From Pterois miles (taxonomy: Eukaryota; Chordata; Actinopteri; Perciformes; Scorpaenidae): a DNA stretch of 64,000 bases. The stretch is taken from the NCBI GenBank assembly GCA_947000775.1, contig CAMQGK010000565.1, forward strand, positions 1,496,001-1,560,000, read 5' to 3'. Position 1 is the first letter of the stretch. Each line of letters opens with the position of its first letter. The notes under the pieces were generated by a model, which was given only the letters and a program-made list of their open reading frames with translations, searched no databases and was not told where the DNA came from. A program made the position numbers and the translations under genes. This document shows positions 1 to 12,280 of the stretch, one piece after another.

Positions 1-140
1 GTCAGGAGCAGCCCCCTCACTCTGACATCTCTCCATTGATGCATGTATATGTACTGTGTGAACAACAGAGTGTAAAACTGAATTTCCCCACTGTGGGACT
101 AATAAAGGAATATCTTTCTTTCTTTTCTTTCTTTCTGTCC
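1..140 (+). repeat. 3' part of a tRNA-derived SINE
   Basis: The first bases, ctcactctgacatctctcc, followed by aatttccccactgtggg and actaataaaggaa with a tail of TTTC repeats, are typical of the 3' half of a common percomorph tRNA-SINE. The same tail, inverted, closes the copy at 57838-58135. The 5' tRNA-like head lies outside the window. Confidence 0.7.
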
Positions 141-1111
141 CATCAATCGCTCCCGACCTCCACTTCTGCTCCTGTCATAATTTCTGTGATCACTAGAGGT
201 CGCTGTCGATTTATATAATTAAAGAATATTTAACACTGCTGCTGCCAACTTCTATCATTCTTTTTTGATAATCCGCTATTGTTGCTGTAGTAGTTATTAA
301 TTATGGTATTGGTAGTAGAAATAGTGATGCAACCGAAGCTTTAATAGTTGTTGTTGCAGCAGCCACACCACCTGGAGTGGTAGTAGTAGTAAATGTATGT
401 TCAAGTAAAAAAGATGCCATCAGTTACAGCAGCCAACACTGCATTTCAGTGCAAACAGCATCAATTTAACCGACTTTGTACTCAGATTACTCAGATGTAA
501 CAGATTGTATCGTCAGCACTGGACTTTGAAGAACAAGACCTTTTTACTTCATTGAAGCATTTGAATTTATTTTGTTTCCTGAAATGCACAAATCAACATA
601 AGAGATACAGATAGATATATTAAAAGTTCCTCAACATTACTACCACCACTCACACGGCCATGATGTAACTCCAAATCTAATTTTTTTTTTTTTTTACAGT
701 AAATAGATTTTGATAAGCTATACATCATTTACATAATGTTCCTTTCCATGCAACACATGCATACATGTAAAAAAAACAAAAAAAACAGTTACATTACTTA
801 AAAACAAACAACAAGTTCTATACAAACATATACTTTTGTTATGTTATCTTACAGCTAATTGCACTTTAAGGACAAAAATAACCGTGTTGGTATGCTGGTT
901 AGTGTTCATAATTGTATAATACCACCATCTTGTGGAATGATTTGGTCACTATTATTATCAGGGGAGTTACTGTGGAGAAAATTAACAAAAAGCAAACAAA
1001 CAAAGCAGCACATGTAGTTACACTAAACTGACAACAGTATATATTTTTCTGCACCATCCACATAGTCTACAGATTTTCTATAAAAACATCAGATTGTGCT
1101 ATGAAAGACAT

Positions 1112-2143
1112 TTAGAGGTGAGTTCTGTCCTGGGTGGCGGGAGGTGTGAGTGTTTCTGCCTCAAGATAAACCAGGAATCCAGAGAAGGTGGTATACCTCC
1201 CCTGGTTGCTGTAGACAGCATAACGCTCGTCCTGCTGACTGTACAGCCACACACTGTCGCCCCGGCGGAGGGACAGCAGCAAGCTCTGACTTTGCATCTC
1301 CCGTCTCTTCGACGTGTCCTCATCAAACACCATCGCCTGCACCTCACCCTTCCCGGTCATCAGCTTCACAGAGACAGCCTTACGTGGGTGTTTCCCCACA
1401 GTGAAGGCGAAGAAGTAAGCTCCTGGGAATTGGCAGGTGAACACACCTGAGGTTTTGTTGAAATGCCCCCCTATGTTGACATACTCCACGTCAAAGGTCA
1501 GAGGTGGCTTGTCCTGCTGCCTGACACTCTGGCCCATAAGTGTGGATGTCCGTGCCACAGAGAAGGCAGAGCGTGGCTGCTCTGATGCCTGACCTCTATC
1601 CAAGGGGTCGGACTGAGGGGGGCAGTGCGGATAGGACGGCCCTGATGGGGACAGGTGGTTGCTGACGTAGCCGGTTGGGGAGGTGTCAGGATAGACGAGG
1701 TAACCAGAGAAGGTGATGTAAGGGCCAGCGTTGCTATACAAAGCATACTGAGGACTCTGCTGTAAAAGCAACCACACCGTGTCCATCTCCTTCAAACTGA
1801 TCATCACACTTTGGCTCTGAACTTTCCTCCCTTTCTTGCGGAAGTCATCATACGCTATAGCCTGCACCTCCTCTCCGTTCTTCGCCAGTATCACTGAAAG
1901 CAGTTTCTTTGGAAACTTCCCCACAGAGAAGGAGAAGTAGTAAGCCCCGGGGATGCGGCAGCGAAAGTGGCCGGTGTCTGGATTGAAATCCCCTCCCATG
2001 TTGACCATGAGCTTGTTGAAGGTCACTGCCTTCTGCTTGCCTCCCAACACACTGCTGGTTCTCGTAGCAGAGAAAGCAGAGATGAGGCCCGTCGTCAGTG
2101 GAGGGGCGTGAAGGGCTGAAGCTAGTCCAGAGCAGGTCATCAT
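1112..2143 (-). CDS. c1qtnf4: C1q/TNF-related protein 4 (two C1q domains)
   Basis: This is a secreted C1q/TNF superfamily protein of 343 residues if the ATG at 2143 is used; human CTRP4 is about 330. Two globular C1q domains lie in tandem without a collagen stalk, the hallmark of CTRP4. Domain 1 is at about residues 22-152, beginning SAFSATRTSS and ending TFSGYLVYPD. Domain 2 is at about 192-332, beginning SAFSVARTSTL and ending TFSGFLVYLE. Each has the VNMGGDFN or VNIGGHFN strand and the PGAYYFSF or PGAYFFAF core. The residues around the start form a weak signal peptide (LASALHA). The reading frame stays open upstream of 2143 to a good splice acceptor, a poly-T tract then cag, near 2186. That stretch reads HLACIFIMMTCSG and lengthens the hydrophobic core, so an upstream exon may supply the true start. 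In humans the coding region is one exon. The stop is TAA at 1114-1112, and a distant AATAAA lies at 571-566 on the minus strand. The assignment is firm; the exact N-terminus is not. Confidence 0.92.
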   Translation of the reverse strand: MMTCSGLASALHAPPLTTGLISAFSATRTSSVLGGKQKAVTFNKLMVNMGGDFNPDTGHFRCRIPGAYYFSFSVGKFPKKLLSVILAKNGEEVQAIAYDDFRKKGRKVQSQSVMISLKEMDTVWLLLQQSPQYALYSNAGPYITFSGYLVYPDTSPTGYVSNHLSPSGPSYPHCPPQSDPLDRGQASEQPRSAFSVARTSTLMGQSVRQQDKPPLTFDVEYVNIGGHFNKTSGVFTCQFPGAYFFAFTVGKHPRKAVSVKLMTGKGEVQAMVFDEDTSKRREMQSQSLLLSLRRGDSVWLYSQQDERYAVYSNQGRYTTFSGFLVYLEAETLTPPATQDRTHL

Positions 2144-2201
2144 GATGAATATGCATGCCAGGTGGCAGTGTGTGCTCCACTGAACTGAAAAAAAAGGACA
2201 A

Positions 2202-4400
2202 GAAAAATTATTTTTATTTATTTTCTTGTTTTGTTTTTTTCATCCTTTATTTTTTTGCATTCTTTATTTTTTAAACATTGTAGGAATAAGTATGAACAAC
2301 ATCATACGACATAGCAAATTCCTGCACTCTTGCACCAAAGTATTAAAGAAACTGCTAAGTATAAGTCGCTGAAATTCAACTTTATTCCAGACACATACGT
2401 CCATATGTCAGATTAAAAAAAGTAGTTTTCAACCTGGTGATCAGAACCCCCAAATGGGTCACAAGATAAATCTGAGTTGACCACATATTAAAGGAATATT
2501 TCAACATTTAAACTATAAATCACTGTTCAGTTGAACTGCTCACTACTTATATCCTGTGATGAGGGGTTAAAACAAGTATTGCTTCAATATCAAAGCAATA
2601 TACGTTCCTTTTAGTCTGAGTCTAGTGTATCAGACTAAGCTTAACCCACAATGCATTGATATAAAATTCTCCACGTTGATAAGGATGTCTGGCTAAGCCC
2701 TGCGTGTCGAGATTGATCTTGCCACGCTGTGAGAGCAGCAGTCCCTGTAATGTGGCTGATATTGTCTGTTCTCTCTGTGCACTGAGAGAAGGGACTAGAT
2801 TAGGTGCTGGTTCATCTGTTCCTGTGTGTGCTGAACAATGGAAAAGTTTGGAGGATTGGTGAGGTGGGGCAGGGCAGAATGTGAAAAGATGCCGCTTAGA
2901 TAATTCGCTGAATATCAGTTATTATTATTATTAGTAGTAGTAATATTATGTAAATATTTTCATGAAAATTGCAGCTTTTTGAATATTTCATAGGGACTTA
3001 GTTTGTTTACATTCCTGAAATTCTGCCATTTTACTTTTACATTGGAGAGGATGCAATATTTGGATTCAGAGAGAAAACTATTAATAATCACAAATTAAAT
3101 TACTATTATTAGTCCGACGATAATATCAATTTGAAATCCTACAAGCTCAGATTGGTCTGACCAGCTTTCATGATCACTAAATGAGCAGAAAACTGGCACC
3201 TGTAATTGAGATGTAATAATAGACACCTGTTTGTTTTCCCTGTTGCTTGTAATGTACATATTTTACAAAACACCAGTGATAGATATTTAGCTCTGAAAAC
3301 TGTGGTGGAAAAGCCAATGAGTGCATGAGATGGCAAAAGAGCAGCTTTACAAGAGTCAGATACTCTCACCTTCAGGTTGAAATAAGCTTCTCAAAATAAC
3401 ATTTAACATTTCATATATTCTTATTGAACAGAATTCATGTCTGTAGATGAATAATGTCAAAAAAAGCTTGAATACAATGAACTAGAGCATTAAAAAAAAA
3501 AAAACATCTATAGTTATAATGAAAAAAAAGAGTCCAAATTTACTACACTCCTGCTAAGGCAAATAAAACACAGATCATATATACATTTCTTATTTAACTT
3601 CTGTTTCTACACACAGACTTCATGCTCATAAGAGTAACCAACAGAAATATCAAACCCACCTGTTGGGCTATGTTGGGACAAAAAATGCATGCTGGACTTC
3701 GTCTTCTTAGACAGCTTTTAAAAATAAAGTTCCTCTCAGTTTTCTGCACTGCTAATGCCCATGTAACAGGCCTGACACCCAAAAGGACAAAGCTTCTGTC
3801 CATACAGACATGTCAGGAGGAGGAGCTCCAAGTCCCCTCCAATCTATAACTCCCATTCAGCCTGCAGGGCAAAAAAGTGAGAATGCAGTCGTAGTGCAGT
3901 ATACTGCCTTATTGGCTTGTAGAAGACAAAGTTGCTATGGTACACAACTTTTGGTTTTCAATTTCAGAGAAACTTTATCCTCCAAATCGAGCGTTTATTT
4001 ATTTAAATATGTGTTAAATAGTTATAACCACTACTTTAATGCTGTAAAATTGATGTTATTATATTATTATAATTTGTGGGAGGTTAAAGTCAGCTCTCAT
4101 GCTTTATTTGGTTCATACAATGTCTCACAAATCCATGAAGGCTAAACAAGAAGGTTTGTAGATTCCCATTGTCTTGATGGCTTTCTGATGTTTTTGGTAG
4201 TCTGTCAGTGTGCCCATGTAGCTTATGGATATACAGCTTTATATTCAAAATGACAAGAGAAATAAACACTTCTGTAAACGTCATTGTTTTCATAAAGCCT
4301 GTAAAGTAATTCTCTAAATTAAGTTTTGTCCCAATCAGCATTTCAAATACGCCTTCTACATAGGGACTGTGAATGTTCTCATTCATCCAGGTCATATTCA
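2202..4400. other. Intergenic stretch upstream of c1qtnf4, no gene seen
   Basis: This AT-rich stretch has only short, unsupported reading frames. It contains homopolymer A/T runs and an ATT/AGT microsatellite near 2920-2945. Any upstream c1qtnf4 exon or promoter would lie here, but none could be picked by eye. Confidence 0.5.
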
Positions 4401-4603
4401 TTCTGGCAACAATTGAATCAAAGACAACTGGACTTAGATTTGTCTCTGAAGTCCCCACTAGTCAGACTAGTGGGGTCTAGTCAGACTAGTGGGGACTAGT
4501 CAGACTGTAGCGTTACGAATTGATGAAGCCACTTGGATAAGGGGCGAAATGTCTTCAGAGACAAATCTAAGTCCAGTTGTCTTCGATTCAATTGTTGCCA
4601 GAA
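4401..4603. repeat. Fold-back: 51-nt inverted arms around nested palindromes
   Basis: The left arm, 4401-4451, and the right arm, 4553-4603, are reverse complements with one mismatch. The loop contains ccccactagtc and gactagtgggg around a single central base, then a partial second copy. The right side holds gatgaagccacttggataag and gcgaaatgtcttc, and the left flank holds tctcattcatccaggtcat. Both resemble a widespread teleost repeat, so this is probably a rearranged end of a mobile element. Confidence 0.8.
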
Positions 4604-5255
4604 CTTCTACATCGGTTCAAAAACTTTTCACAGAAGTAAATACGAACAAAAATTAACAACAAAATCCAGAGAATTGGTTTGTTGGGTAAATTAAATCTTA
4701 AAAATAGATGTATTTCTCTGACTTGGTGACAAAAAAATGTGTTATTAATTTTACACACTTACGATGAGGAGTTGCAAGACTAAGGAGCATGATAAATTAA
4801 AAAAAACACAATATTTATAAATGTTTGCATAATATGTGTGCATCATGTGACTGACTTCTTCAGACAATCAACATCAAATTTAAGGGACTCAAAATATGAT
4901 TCAATTTCAATTAAAAACTTAAAAGTTGGGGCTGAATTAAGAAATTTGACTTGAATGCTTCCCTAATAATATAAAAAGTACATAAACTTATCATCACATT
5001 CAAAACAGGTGATAATATTTTTATTTTCAATAATAACTGCACAATATACAATTTTTCAAAATACTGTACAATACAACATGGGCATGAAAGAGTCTGTCCT
5101 CTTGTTCGTTCAGTCTTGCAGAAAGTACATTTGTTATCAACATGTGGAAAACACCTATTGGATGTGTTTTGTGTAATAATTTCAGATGTGGCTGTCTGGT
5201 TTGGTTTGTGATGCAGGATGTAAGAGAAAAACAGGCTTCTCTGTCTCAGCTCCAT

Positions 5256-5355
5256 CCACTGTCATGACGCAGGGAACCCGGAAGACGTGTGTTTGCTGTC
5301 AATGCCAACGACAGAGAGGAGGCACAGAGAGCTAAAACCCCGCATTTAAGACAAG
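5256..5355 (+). promoter_or_regulatory. Probable ube2n promoter and 5' UTR
   Basis: The bases before the ube2n ATG are GC-richer than their surroundings and carry a CRE-like tgacgca near 5264. No TATA box is evident, as expected for a housekeeping gene. The transcription start was not determined. Confidence 0.35.
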
Positions 5356-6575
5356 ATGGCAGGACTGCCCCGCAGGATCTTTAAGGTAATGAATTCACAC
5401 TTTAAACAGCAGCCCGTGTCATCTTTCTGTAACGGCCAACACTCTACATACACAGTCTAAACCCCCAATTATCTGCTGCTACGCCCGGTTCACAGTTATG
5501 TGTGCTAACGTTAGCTTCCTGCTTGCTAACGTTAGTTCGCTTAAGTAACCTCCGTTTCATTCCCGAGACACGGTAGGTTAAAAAATACATCAACGCTTTG
5601 TGAAAATGGCGGATTAAATGTGCTGTGTTGTGGGAGTATCTTTTCTAAATATACTTCTCAAGCACAACAGTGTTCTCAAGTTACGACTGATCAGATCATG
5701 GTGCTGACTGAATGGTTGGCTAACGAGGCTATAGCTAACTATGCTAACCCCGGCTAGGTTGTTAGCTTTGTGTTTGAATCGAAAACAGGAACAAGCTAAA
5801 GCTAGCCTGCTAGCCTGCTACTCCCAGTGTTATACTTTTCATTTAAGCACACCGTTACGCGAATTTAGCCAATATTTGATGCTTGCCTATTGCAGTCCTT
5901 TCTTTTTACACAGTTCGGCCTTTTCACTGAAGTCAGTGAAGTTGTTAAGTTTGTCATTAGCTAGCTAGGGGTTAAACGACCAGGACCGTAGATTAGTCTT
6001 AATTGTTGTAACCGAAAAAGCCGTACGGATGAAACGTTTGCTGCTGTGACCAGAAATCACGTCTAATGCAGACTCCCCCCCCCCCCCCGACTCTATTTGA
6101 CAGTATCGGCAAGTGATGTTGGCCATCTAAAGTTAACCAAAGAGGGTTAGCTCAGCATACTTAAGATGCTAATACATTAGTTAGCCTACAGTCCCTGCCC
6201 TGAACTGTATGATACCGTGTTGGCACTCTGGCTAGCGTTGCGCCTCCCAAATGCAAACCCATAATTATAGTACGTACATGCTAATGACACGAGAACAATT
6301 TCCTATCATGACAGACATTGTAATTCACTGGAAATACACCCTCTCAAATGCAGTAATGACAAAATCATTGTGACATTTCGGCACCGACTAAGTTTTGACA
6401 GGAGCTCTGGTTACCTGTCCTTGATGTATAATGATCAGGAGTTATGTTTTTTTCTTTGTTTGTTAATACAAATGAAATTATTAATAATTTGCTTTTTAAA
6501 ATGTGAAAACATAAAACAGAGACCAGGGTGGTGTATTGATATTGCCTCTGTCTGACCAGCAACCACAAATATGTA

Positions 6576-6672
<97 letters not shown>

Positions 6673-9600
6673 CCTTACAGAAGACACTCCCTTTTTCTTT
6701 TGGGAACTGCTACAGTTCCCTTGTTATAATTCTGTGCTTATTTGTGTATATTAACCATATTCACTCAAAGTTAGGGCTGTCCTCAATACCATTTCTTCAA
6801 AGATTTGGTGAGTTTCAGTGCTGCTGCACACAACAATCACAACCAACCATGCTATCCGTCTGAGAAAAACTACTAGTAATTAATGTTGAATATGAATAAT
6901 GAATAATGTTGTGGGATTATGTCTTATTTTATAGACTTTTTGGGATTTATACATAATTATTACATATTTACAAAAATAAAAAATAAAAAACCAAAGCTTT
7001 CAAATAGTGATTTTGAGGTCGACCACCATGTAACGTATAGCCCAAAAACACAAATCACAATTTTGCATCAGGGGGCTTTACAATCTGTACAGGATACGAC
7101 ACCCTCTGCCCTTTACAGAACGACCTTCTCATCAGATAAGGAAAAACTCCCCGAACAAAAAAAACAAACAAACACTTTGAACAAGGAAAAAAGAAAAAAT
7201 GGAAGAAACCTCAGGAAGAGCAGCAGTGAAGGGATCCCCCTTCCAGGATGGACAGACATGCAATAGGTGTCATGTGTACAGAGTAACAATGAAAATACAA
7301 CACTGACAATCCATATGTCAAGAATTCATATATCTAATTTGAACATAATTGTGTGAGGAAGTGGATCCACAATAATAGAAATTAGCTTCCCTGCATCGCC
7401 AAACAGGTAGAGCCAGCAACAGAATGTCCTCTCCACGCCAAACAGCTAGAGCCAGAGCAGCACAACCTCCTTTCCATGCCAAATAGATAGACCCAGAGCA
7501 ACACGTAACATGGCAATGGTTGAAACTTCGAAGCATTCGGGTCAGCCCTACTGGAAATACAGCTTATGATTTGAAAATGATTAGTGTTAAGCCTGTGCTA
7601 AGTTTAATTAAGAAAGCATGAATAGCGTGTAAGAGAATGCTGCACAGGTAGGTGGGTGAGTAAACAGGCCACTGATTAGCCTTGGTGGGAAAAGGTGGAA
7701 GGGCTGGGAACAGTACTTAGCGGACGGAGCCCTTGAGCCCTCAAAGCGTGTGACTGGGACTGGGAGCCCCTCTCCTGTCTGTGTTTTCACTGCATGGTTT
7801 TGTCTGTGGGTTATCTGAAATATTTCAGGAATCTCGCTCCCAGTTGCATTCAGGAAAAGAACGCCAAAAACAAGAGTGCCAACTGTTAGCAAGCTCTATT
7901 TGATACTATTTGTTCATCCATAGTTGTTATGTTGTTATTTATTTATGTATTGTTCTGCTGTTGTCGAGCGTGATGCATCTATTACACAAGGCTGCATTTC
8001 AAACCAGCACAAGGCGATATTATTTATTTAGATTGGGGAAAATAATCAAAGGGCCTCATATGGCAGGATAATAGTATCAGTACTACAGTTTGTGCTACCT
8101 CGTGCATACCACAAGAGACATGCGATACCTGCTCCTCTTTCACAGTAAAGCCGGGTTTCTGGAGGTCACTTGGCTGTCACTGTAAGTTGGGAGAAGCCTT
8201 GCTGCAGTGGCTGATGGGAATGAAAGTAATGGTCTCCTGCGGTGCTGTGGCTGAGTCAGTGTGTCACCTCTAAAAGACAGTTACATAGTGCACAGAGAGA
8301 GTTTTCAGAAACACAGCGTCAAGCCACTACTGCAGTCAAAGCTGCATCTCCCCTCCGTGTTTAAGGATAATAGCCAAGTAGACTACAGTTGCCGAAAAAA
8401 AAAAAAAAGAAATTTTTGTTTCTATCACATTATAGGCCAGTGGTTCCCAAACTGGGGGGAGGGACCCCTATTGGGGGCCCAGAGTTATAAAACAGAGGGC
8501 ATGGCAAGGCCAAATATTGATGATTTCACTTAAAACTGTTCATTTTACACTCAGGTTCTTAAAATGAGAAAATACTTGTACTTTCATTTATCAAGTATTT
8601 TATTCACACAGGAATATACAAAATAGGTTTTACCTACCTATATAGACTTATTTATTTATTTATTTTTTTGAACTACCAGAAATCATGAAGTACATGTATC
8701 GTGATGTATATCGTTATCGAGAGACAAAATGACCGGGATAGAAGATTTTGGTCAAATCACCCAGCACCCTAATTCTACTTAAAACAAGTTTTATAAATAT
8801 AACTTAAAAATCTTCAGGATGTTTCGCTTAATAAGATGTAAATATTTTTAGATTCAGTGATATGCTGTTAACTGTGATCTTGACAGAGGTGTAGATGTCT
8901 ATATTACTTTATTACTAAGTATTACAGTGTTTATGTGATGTCACTGAAGGACCCAGAGTCAAAGACCAAAGTGTATAAATGATGTCTCCATATAGCTCCC
9001 TGGTTGACTTGTGTGGTATGACAGGTGATCTATTAAAAATCTGTTTTCAAGTTTTTTTCACCTCATGTAATCGTGTCTCGTGCACCTGCCCCACCTGAAC
9101 ACTGGGAGTTACATTTCTCTACTGTAATATAGAGTTCAAGCATTCCTCCCAGCAGTTATCTCTGCCTTTATCATGGTAGTGTCAGCACATTTTGCGGTGC
9201 AAAGTAAAAGCACTTATCGGCACTGACTTGTAATATGATGGCACCAACATAAAGTCATAATTTGTCTCTGTCATTTTCTGTACTAGGAAACTCAACGTTT
9301 GATGCAAGAGCCTGTCCCAGGCATCAAGGCAGAACCAGATGATGGCAACGCCCGCTACTTTCATGTGGTCATTGCTGGACCTCAGGACTCACCTTTTGAG
9401 GGGGGCACATTTAAACTTGAGCTTTTTTTACCAGAGGAATATCCCATGGCAGCTCCTAAAGTACGCTTCATGACCAAAATATATCATCCCAATGTAGACA
9501 AGTTGGGGAGAATATGTCTAGACATTTTGAAAGGTAAGTCATTACTCCACGTCACAGTTTATGCTTGGCCAGGTATGTGTGGTATACATCAGGGATGTCA

Positions 9601-12280
9601 CGATACCAGAAATCTAGTAGTCAATACCAATACCAGTGAATTTCCATCAGGGAAACATAGGGTGCACCCCTCAGATTTAATAGCACCACGCTGTTGAGCG
9701 CTTTTATTTCTTCGCCATGTCTCCATTCCCAATCAAATTGAAACATGATGCAGCATGCATATGTGCCATTGTGCATGTGTAAATGTCGAAAAGCATCAAT
9801 ACAGAGGAATCAATAGCCACGGAAGCACAACAAAGCGGACAACTACGGTTCTCTATTCCCATCACGGTACCTTTGGTACTGTAGAAAAAGAGTACCGTTT
9901 TTTTTTTTTTTTTTTTTTTAGCAGAATTTTGGCATTGACTCGGTAAAGAAGTTTTGGGTCTCGTGACATCCCTAGTGTGGTATACATTGTGCAGAAATGT
10001 CCCTTTTCTTTCTTTGGTCAGTTGAGTTAGGCTTGTTACTGTAGGAAAGCCTCTATGTATACTGTCCTCTGATGTTTGGCCTGTGAATGAAGTGAGGGAT
10101 TTGTCAATTTCATCTTGCTCAAAAGGTCAGGGGCCTCTTATGCTACTCTTGTGACCCCTAACTGGAGCTTTGTGCCTCTACCACTACACATCAGCACTGT
10201 CTCTTCATTGCTCCTGCAGCTTAAAACACTATCTGTTGTCTCTCTGCTTTCCTTTTTTGTTTTTTATGTTTTTTGTTTCCAGATAAATGGTCGCCAGCTC
10301 TGCAGATTCGCACGGTGCTGCTATCAATCCAGGCGTTACTAAGTGCACCCAACCCTGATGATCCCCTCGCAAATGACGTTGCAGAGAAGTGGAAGTCCAA
10401 TGAAGCTGAAGCCATAGAAACAGGTGAGAGCTATGATCTGGATGCGTTCAGCAGAGGGTTTATTACACTTTCTCATCAGTGCCTTCATTTGGATCATAGG
10501 AGTATCCAGAATAAATACACACATAGGTACAAAATGCTACATATGATTTACTTTGCATTTTGAGACTGGATTTTGTGTTTGGCACTGTATTACTTTTTTC
10601 ATCTATCTTGACTAGAATTATTTCTATCATATCTAGGGATGCACTGAACCGATTTTTTCAGTCTATATATCGATAGCGATACCTAGGCTTTGTGTATTGA
10701 CCAATACCGAGTACTGATCTAGTACCAGTGTTTAATTAATAAGCCGTATGCCTCACTGTGACGAAATGACTGGGATTATTCATCAGGCCTGACTTAAACA
10801 TTTTTTTCCTAACTTTGTAAAACAAAATGTTACAAATAAATACATAGATATAAATTTACTGAATGATTTATTTTTAAAATAATAAATTGTACACCAGCAA
10901 CTTGGTAAAATCATCAGAATTAATAGGCGTCACAATTTAAGTGTAAACCTTTTAATGAAGCAACAAATTGGTCAAAACTTAAACAGGAGTTCAACTTCCA
11001 GTATATAATGTATATGGTATATAAATAGTAGGGCTGGGACGATGCACCTATCTCCTGATTCAATACTGTCAGGATACTTTGGTGCCAATTTGATATGTCT
11101 TGGGTTTTTTAAGTATTGTGATTCTACAAGATTTGCAATTCGATATTACAATTTATTATGATTTTTGTTAACATTTTAAACACTAGACCATGAGAAAAAT
11201 TTGAATCATATACCTCTAGGGACCTTTACTTTAGAAATATCTAAATGAAAATGTTAAAATGTTTAATTTACAGCATGTATGTAGACAGAGATGTCTGAAG
11301 TCAAATATATCAGTTATTGTCAGGAATCATTCATTTTTTCCAGCAACCCCAAAATCAAAGAATAAAGACATTTTTCTCACAAATTAGTTGTATTTTCGTT
11401 TTAATTTATAAGGGACATGTAGTGTTTTATACTTCCGGTGATCAATCTTATTTACATATATATATATTTTCCATATACAGTTCCCTTTGTTAACGCCTTA
11501 TTTTGAAAATCAGACATAGTGATGTTTACTTCCACTAACTTGCTCTTACGTCAGTAAGGTTTCCTGTCCATGACAGAGTTAGCATGTAGCTTTAGCCGTG
11601 ATGTCTAGCTCTGCTTTTCCTGCAATATGTCAAACCCAAAATGTTTCTATACTGTACTGTATATGTAGTGTTTACCACGTTGGATTTAAAATGTGAGGGT
11701 GCAAGTCGTATCCACGCCGACCCTCCGCCGTTTTCTGCTTTTTCTTTTCGGCTCGCTGTGGCCGATTGCAGTTTGCTTTGTTTGAAGGATGCTGAACGGA
11801 TATGACATCACATTACTCAGACTACAACACTAAAAGCAATAACTTCCTTCTGCCTACATATGGACTCAAATGACGCAAATATATTGATTCTGGCATTAAA
11901 AGAATCAATTTTGAAATTGTTAAAAAAAAAAAGGGAACAGGGAAATTTGGGAATTTTTTACCCACCCCTAACACCCCTAAAACATAGAATTGAATTGAAT
12001 AGATTGTCTCTAATATCTGATACAGATATGAGTCAGTATCGGTGCATCCCTATTCAATCATATCTTTATTGTATACTTTGTATCAGATACTGAAATATGG
12101 TGAAACTGTAATATTAAAACTACTGTATGCTCAAAGCTCTTATACTATAACAATAACAATAAGTGTGTCTTAATGCAGGCTTTGTAAAAAATGGGTTTAA
12201 TGTTATGCTCATATTGTGTTTTTTTCTTTGCAGCCAAGTCATGGACCAGGCTTTATGCTGGAAACAAAAATGAAGTGTAG
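5356..12280 (+). CDS. ube2n: Ubiquitin-conjugating enzyme E2 N (Ubc13), 4 coding exons
   Basis: This E2 enzyme pairs with a Uev partner (Ube2v1 or Ube2v2) to build K63-linked ubiquitin chains in DNA-damage tolerance and NF-kB signalling. Coding exons are 5356-5385 (MAGLPRRIFK), 9287-9533, 10283-10423 and 12234-12280. All introns are GT-AG and the phases join, giving 465 nt or 154 residues; human has 152. The UBC fold is complete: PGIKAEPDDGNARYF, the HPN motif in YHPNVDKLGR, and the catalytic cysteine in GRICLDILK. The start is the first ATG of the reading frame, in a short GC-richer exon. The last residues read SWTRLYAGNKNEV, where the mammalian protein ends AWTRLYAMNNI as I recall it, so the extreme C-terminus has diverged and is two residues longer. 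Possible poly(A) signals are at 12404-12409 and 13495-13500. Intron 1 is 3.9 kb. Introns 2 and 3 hold hAT-like repeats. Whether this is ube2na or ube2nb cannot be decided here. Confidence 0.96.
6579..6670. repeat. (TA)n-(GA)n compound microsatellite
   Basis: A pure TA tract to about 6632 passes directly into a GA tract to about 6670. Reading frames across it (YIYIYI, RERERE) are artefacts. Confidence 0.97.
8435..8510 (+). repeat. hAT-like repeat end
   Basis: The sequence cagtggttcccaaactgggg followed by gggggcccagag resembles the terminal repeat of non-autonomous hAT elements in fish. A close relative lies at 30813-30870 and an inverted one around 26330-26375. No partner terminus was found nearby. 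Confidence 0.55.
9590..9974. mobile_element. hAT-like non-autonomous element in ube2n intron 2
   Basis: Terminal inverted repeats are cagggatgtcacgatacc on the left and its near-complement ending tcgtgacatcccta on the right. A 13-bp direct repeat, gtgtggtatacat, flanks the element at 9577-9589 and 9975-9987. It includes the 8-bp target duplication expected of hAT elements. It carries an internal poly-T and no coding capacity. Confidence 0.78.
10634..12052. mobile_element. hAT-like element in ube2n intron 3, with a nested second element
   Basis: The element begins tagggatgcactgaaccga and ends tatcggtgcatcccta, an inverted pair. The direct repeat atcatatc occurs at 10626-10633 and 12057-12064, compatible with an 8-bp target duplication. 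A second repeat starting tagggctgggacgatgcacc lies inside, from about 11028 to about 11995. The short relative at 33086-33358 lacks this insertion and shows the uninterrupted form. Confidence 0.7.
11028..11995. mobile_element. Nested repeat beginning tagggctgggacgatgc
   Basis: This block interrupts the surrounding element: sequence on both sides aligns to the contiguous copy at 33086-33358. It ends near acacccctaaaacatagaat. The family name is not known to me; the start is of the type seen in teleost hAT-like repeats. The right edge is approximate. Confidence 0.5.

Larger units (their letters stand above)
5386..9286 (+). other. ube2n intron 1
   Basis: This 3.9-kb intron runs from donor gtaatg to acceptor tactag. 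The first 900 bases are rich in gctaacgttagct-type motifs common in fish DNA. It contains the (TA)n(GA)n microsatellite at 6579-6670 and a hAT-like repeat end at 8435-8510. No coding exon was seen. Confidence 0.75.

Noticed and set aside
4090..4458. 122-codon minus-strand frame
   Set aside because: Runs into the fold-back repeat and resembles no protein.
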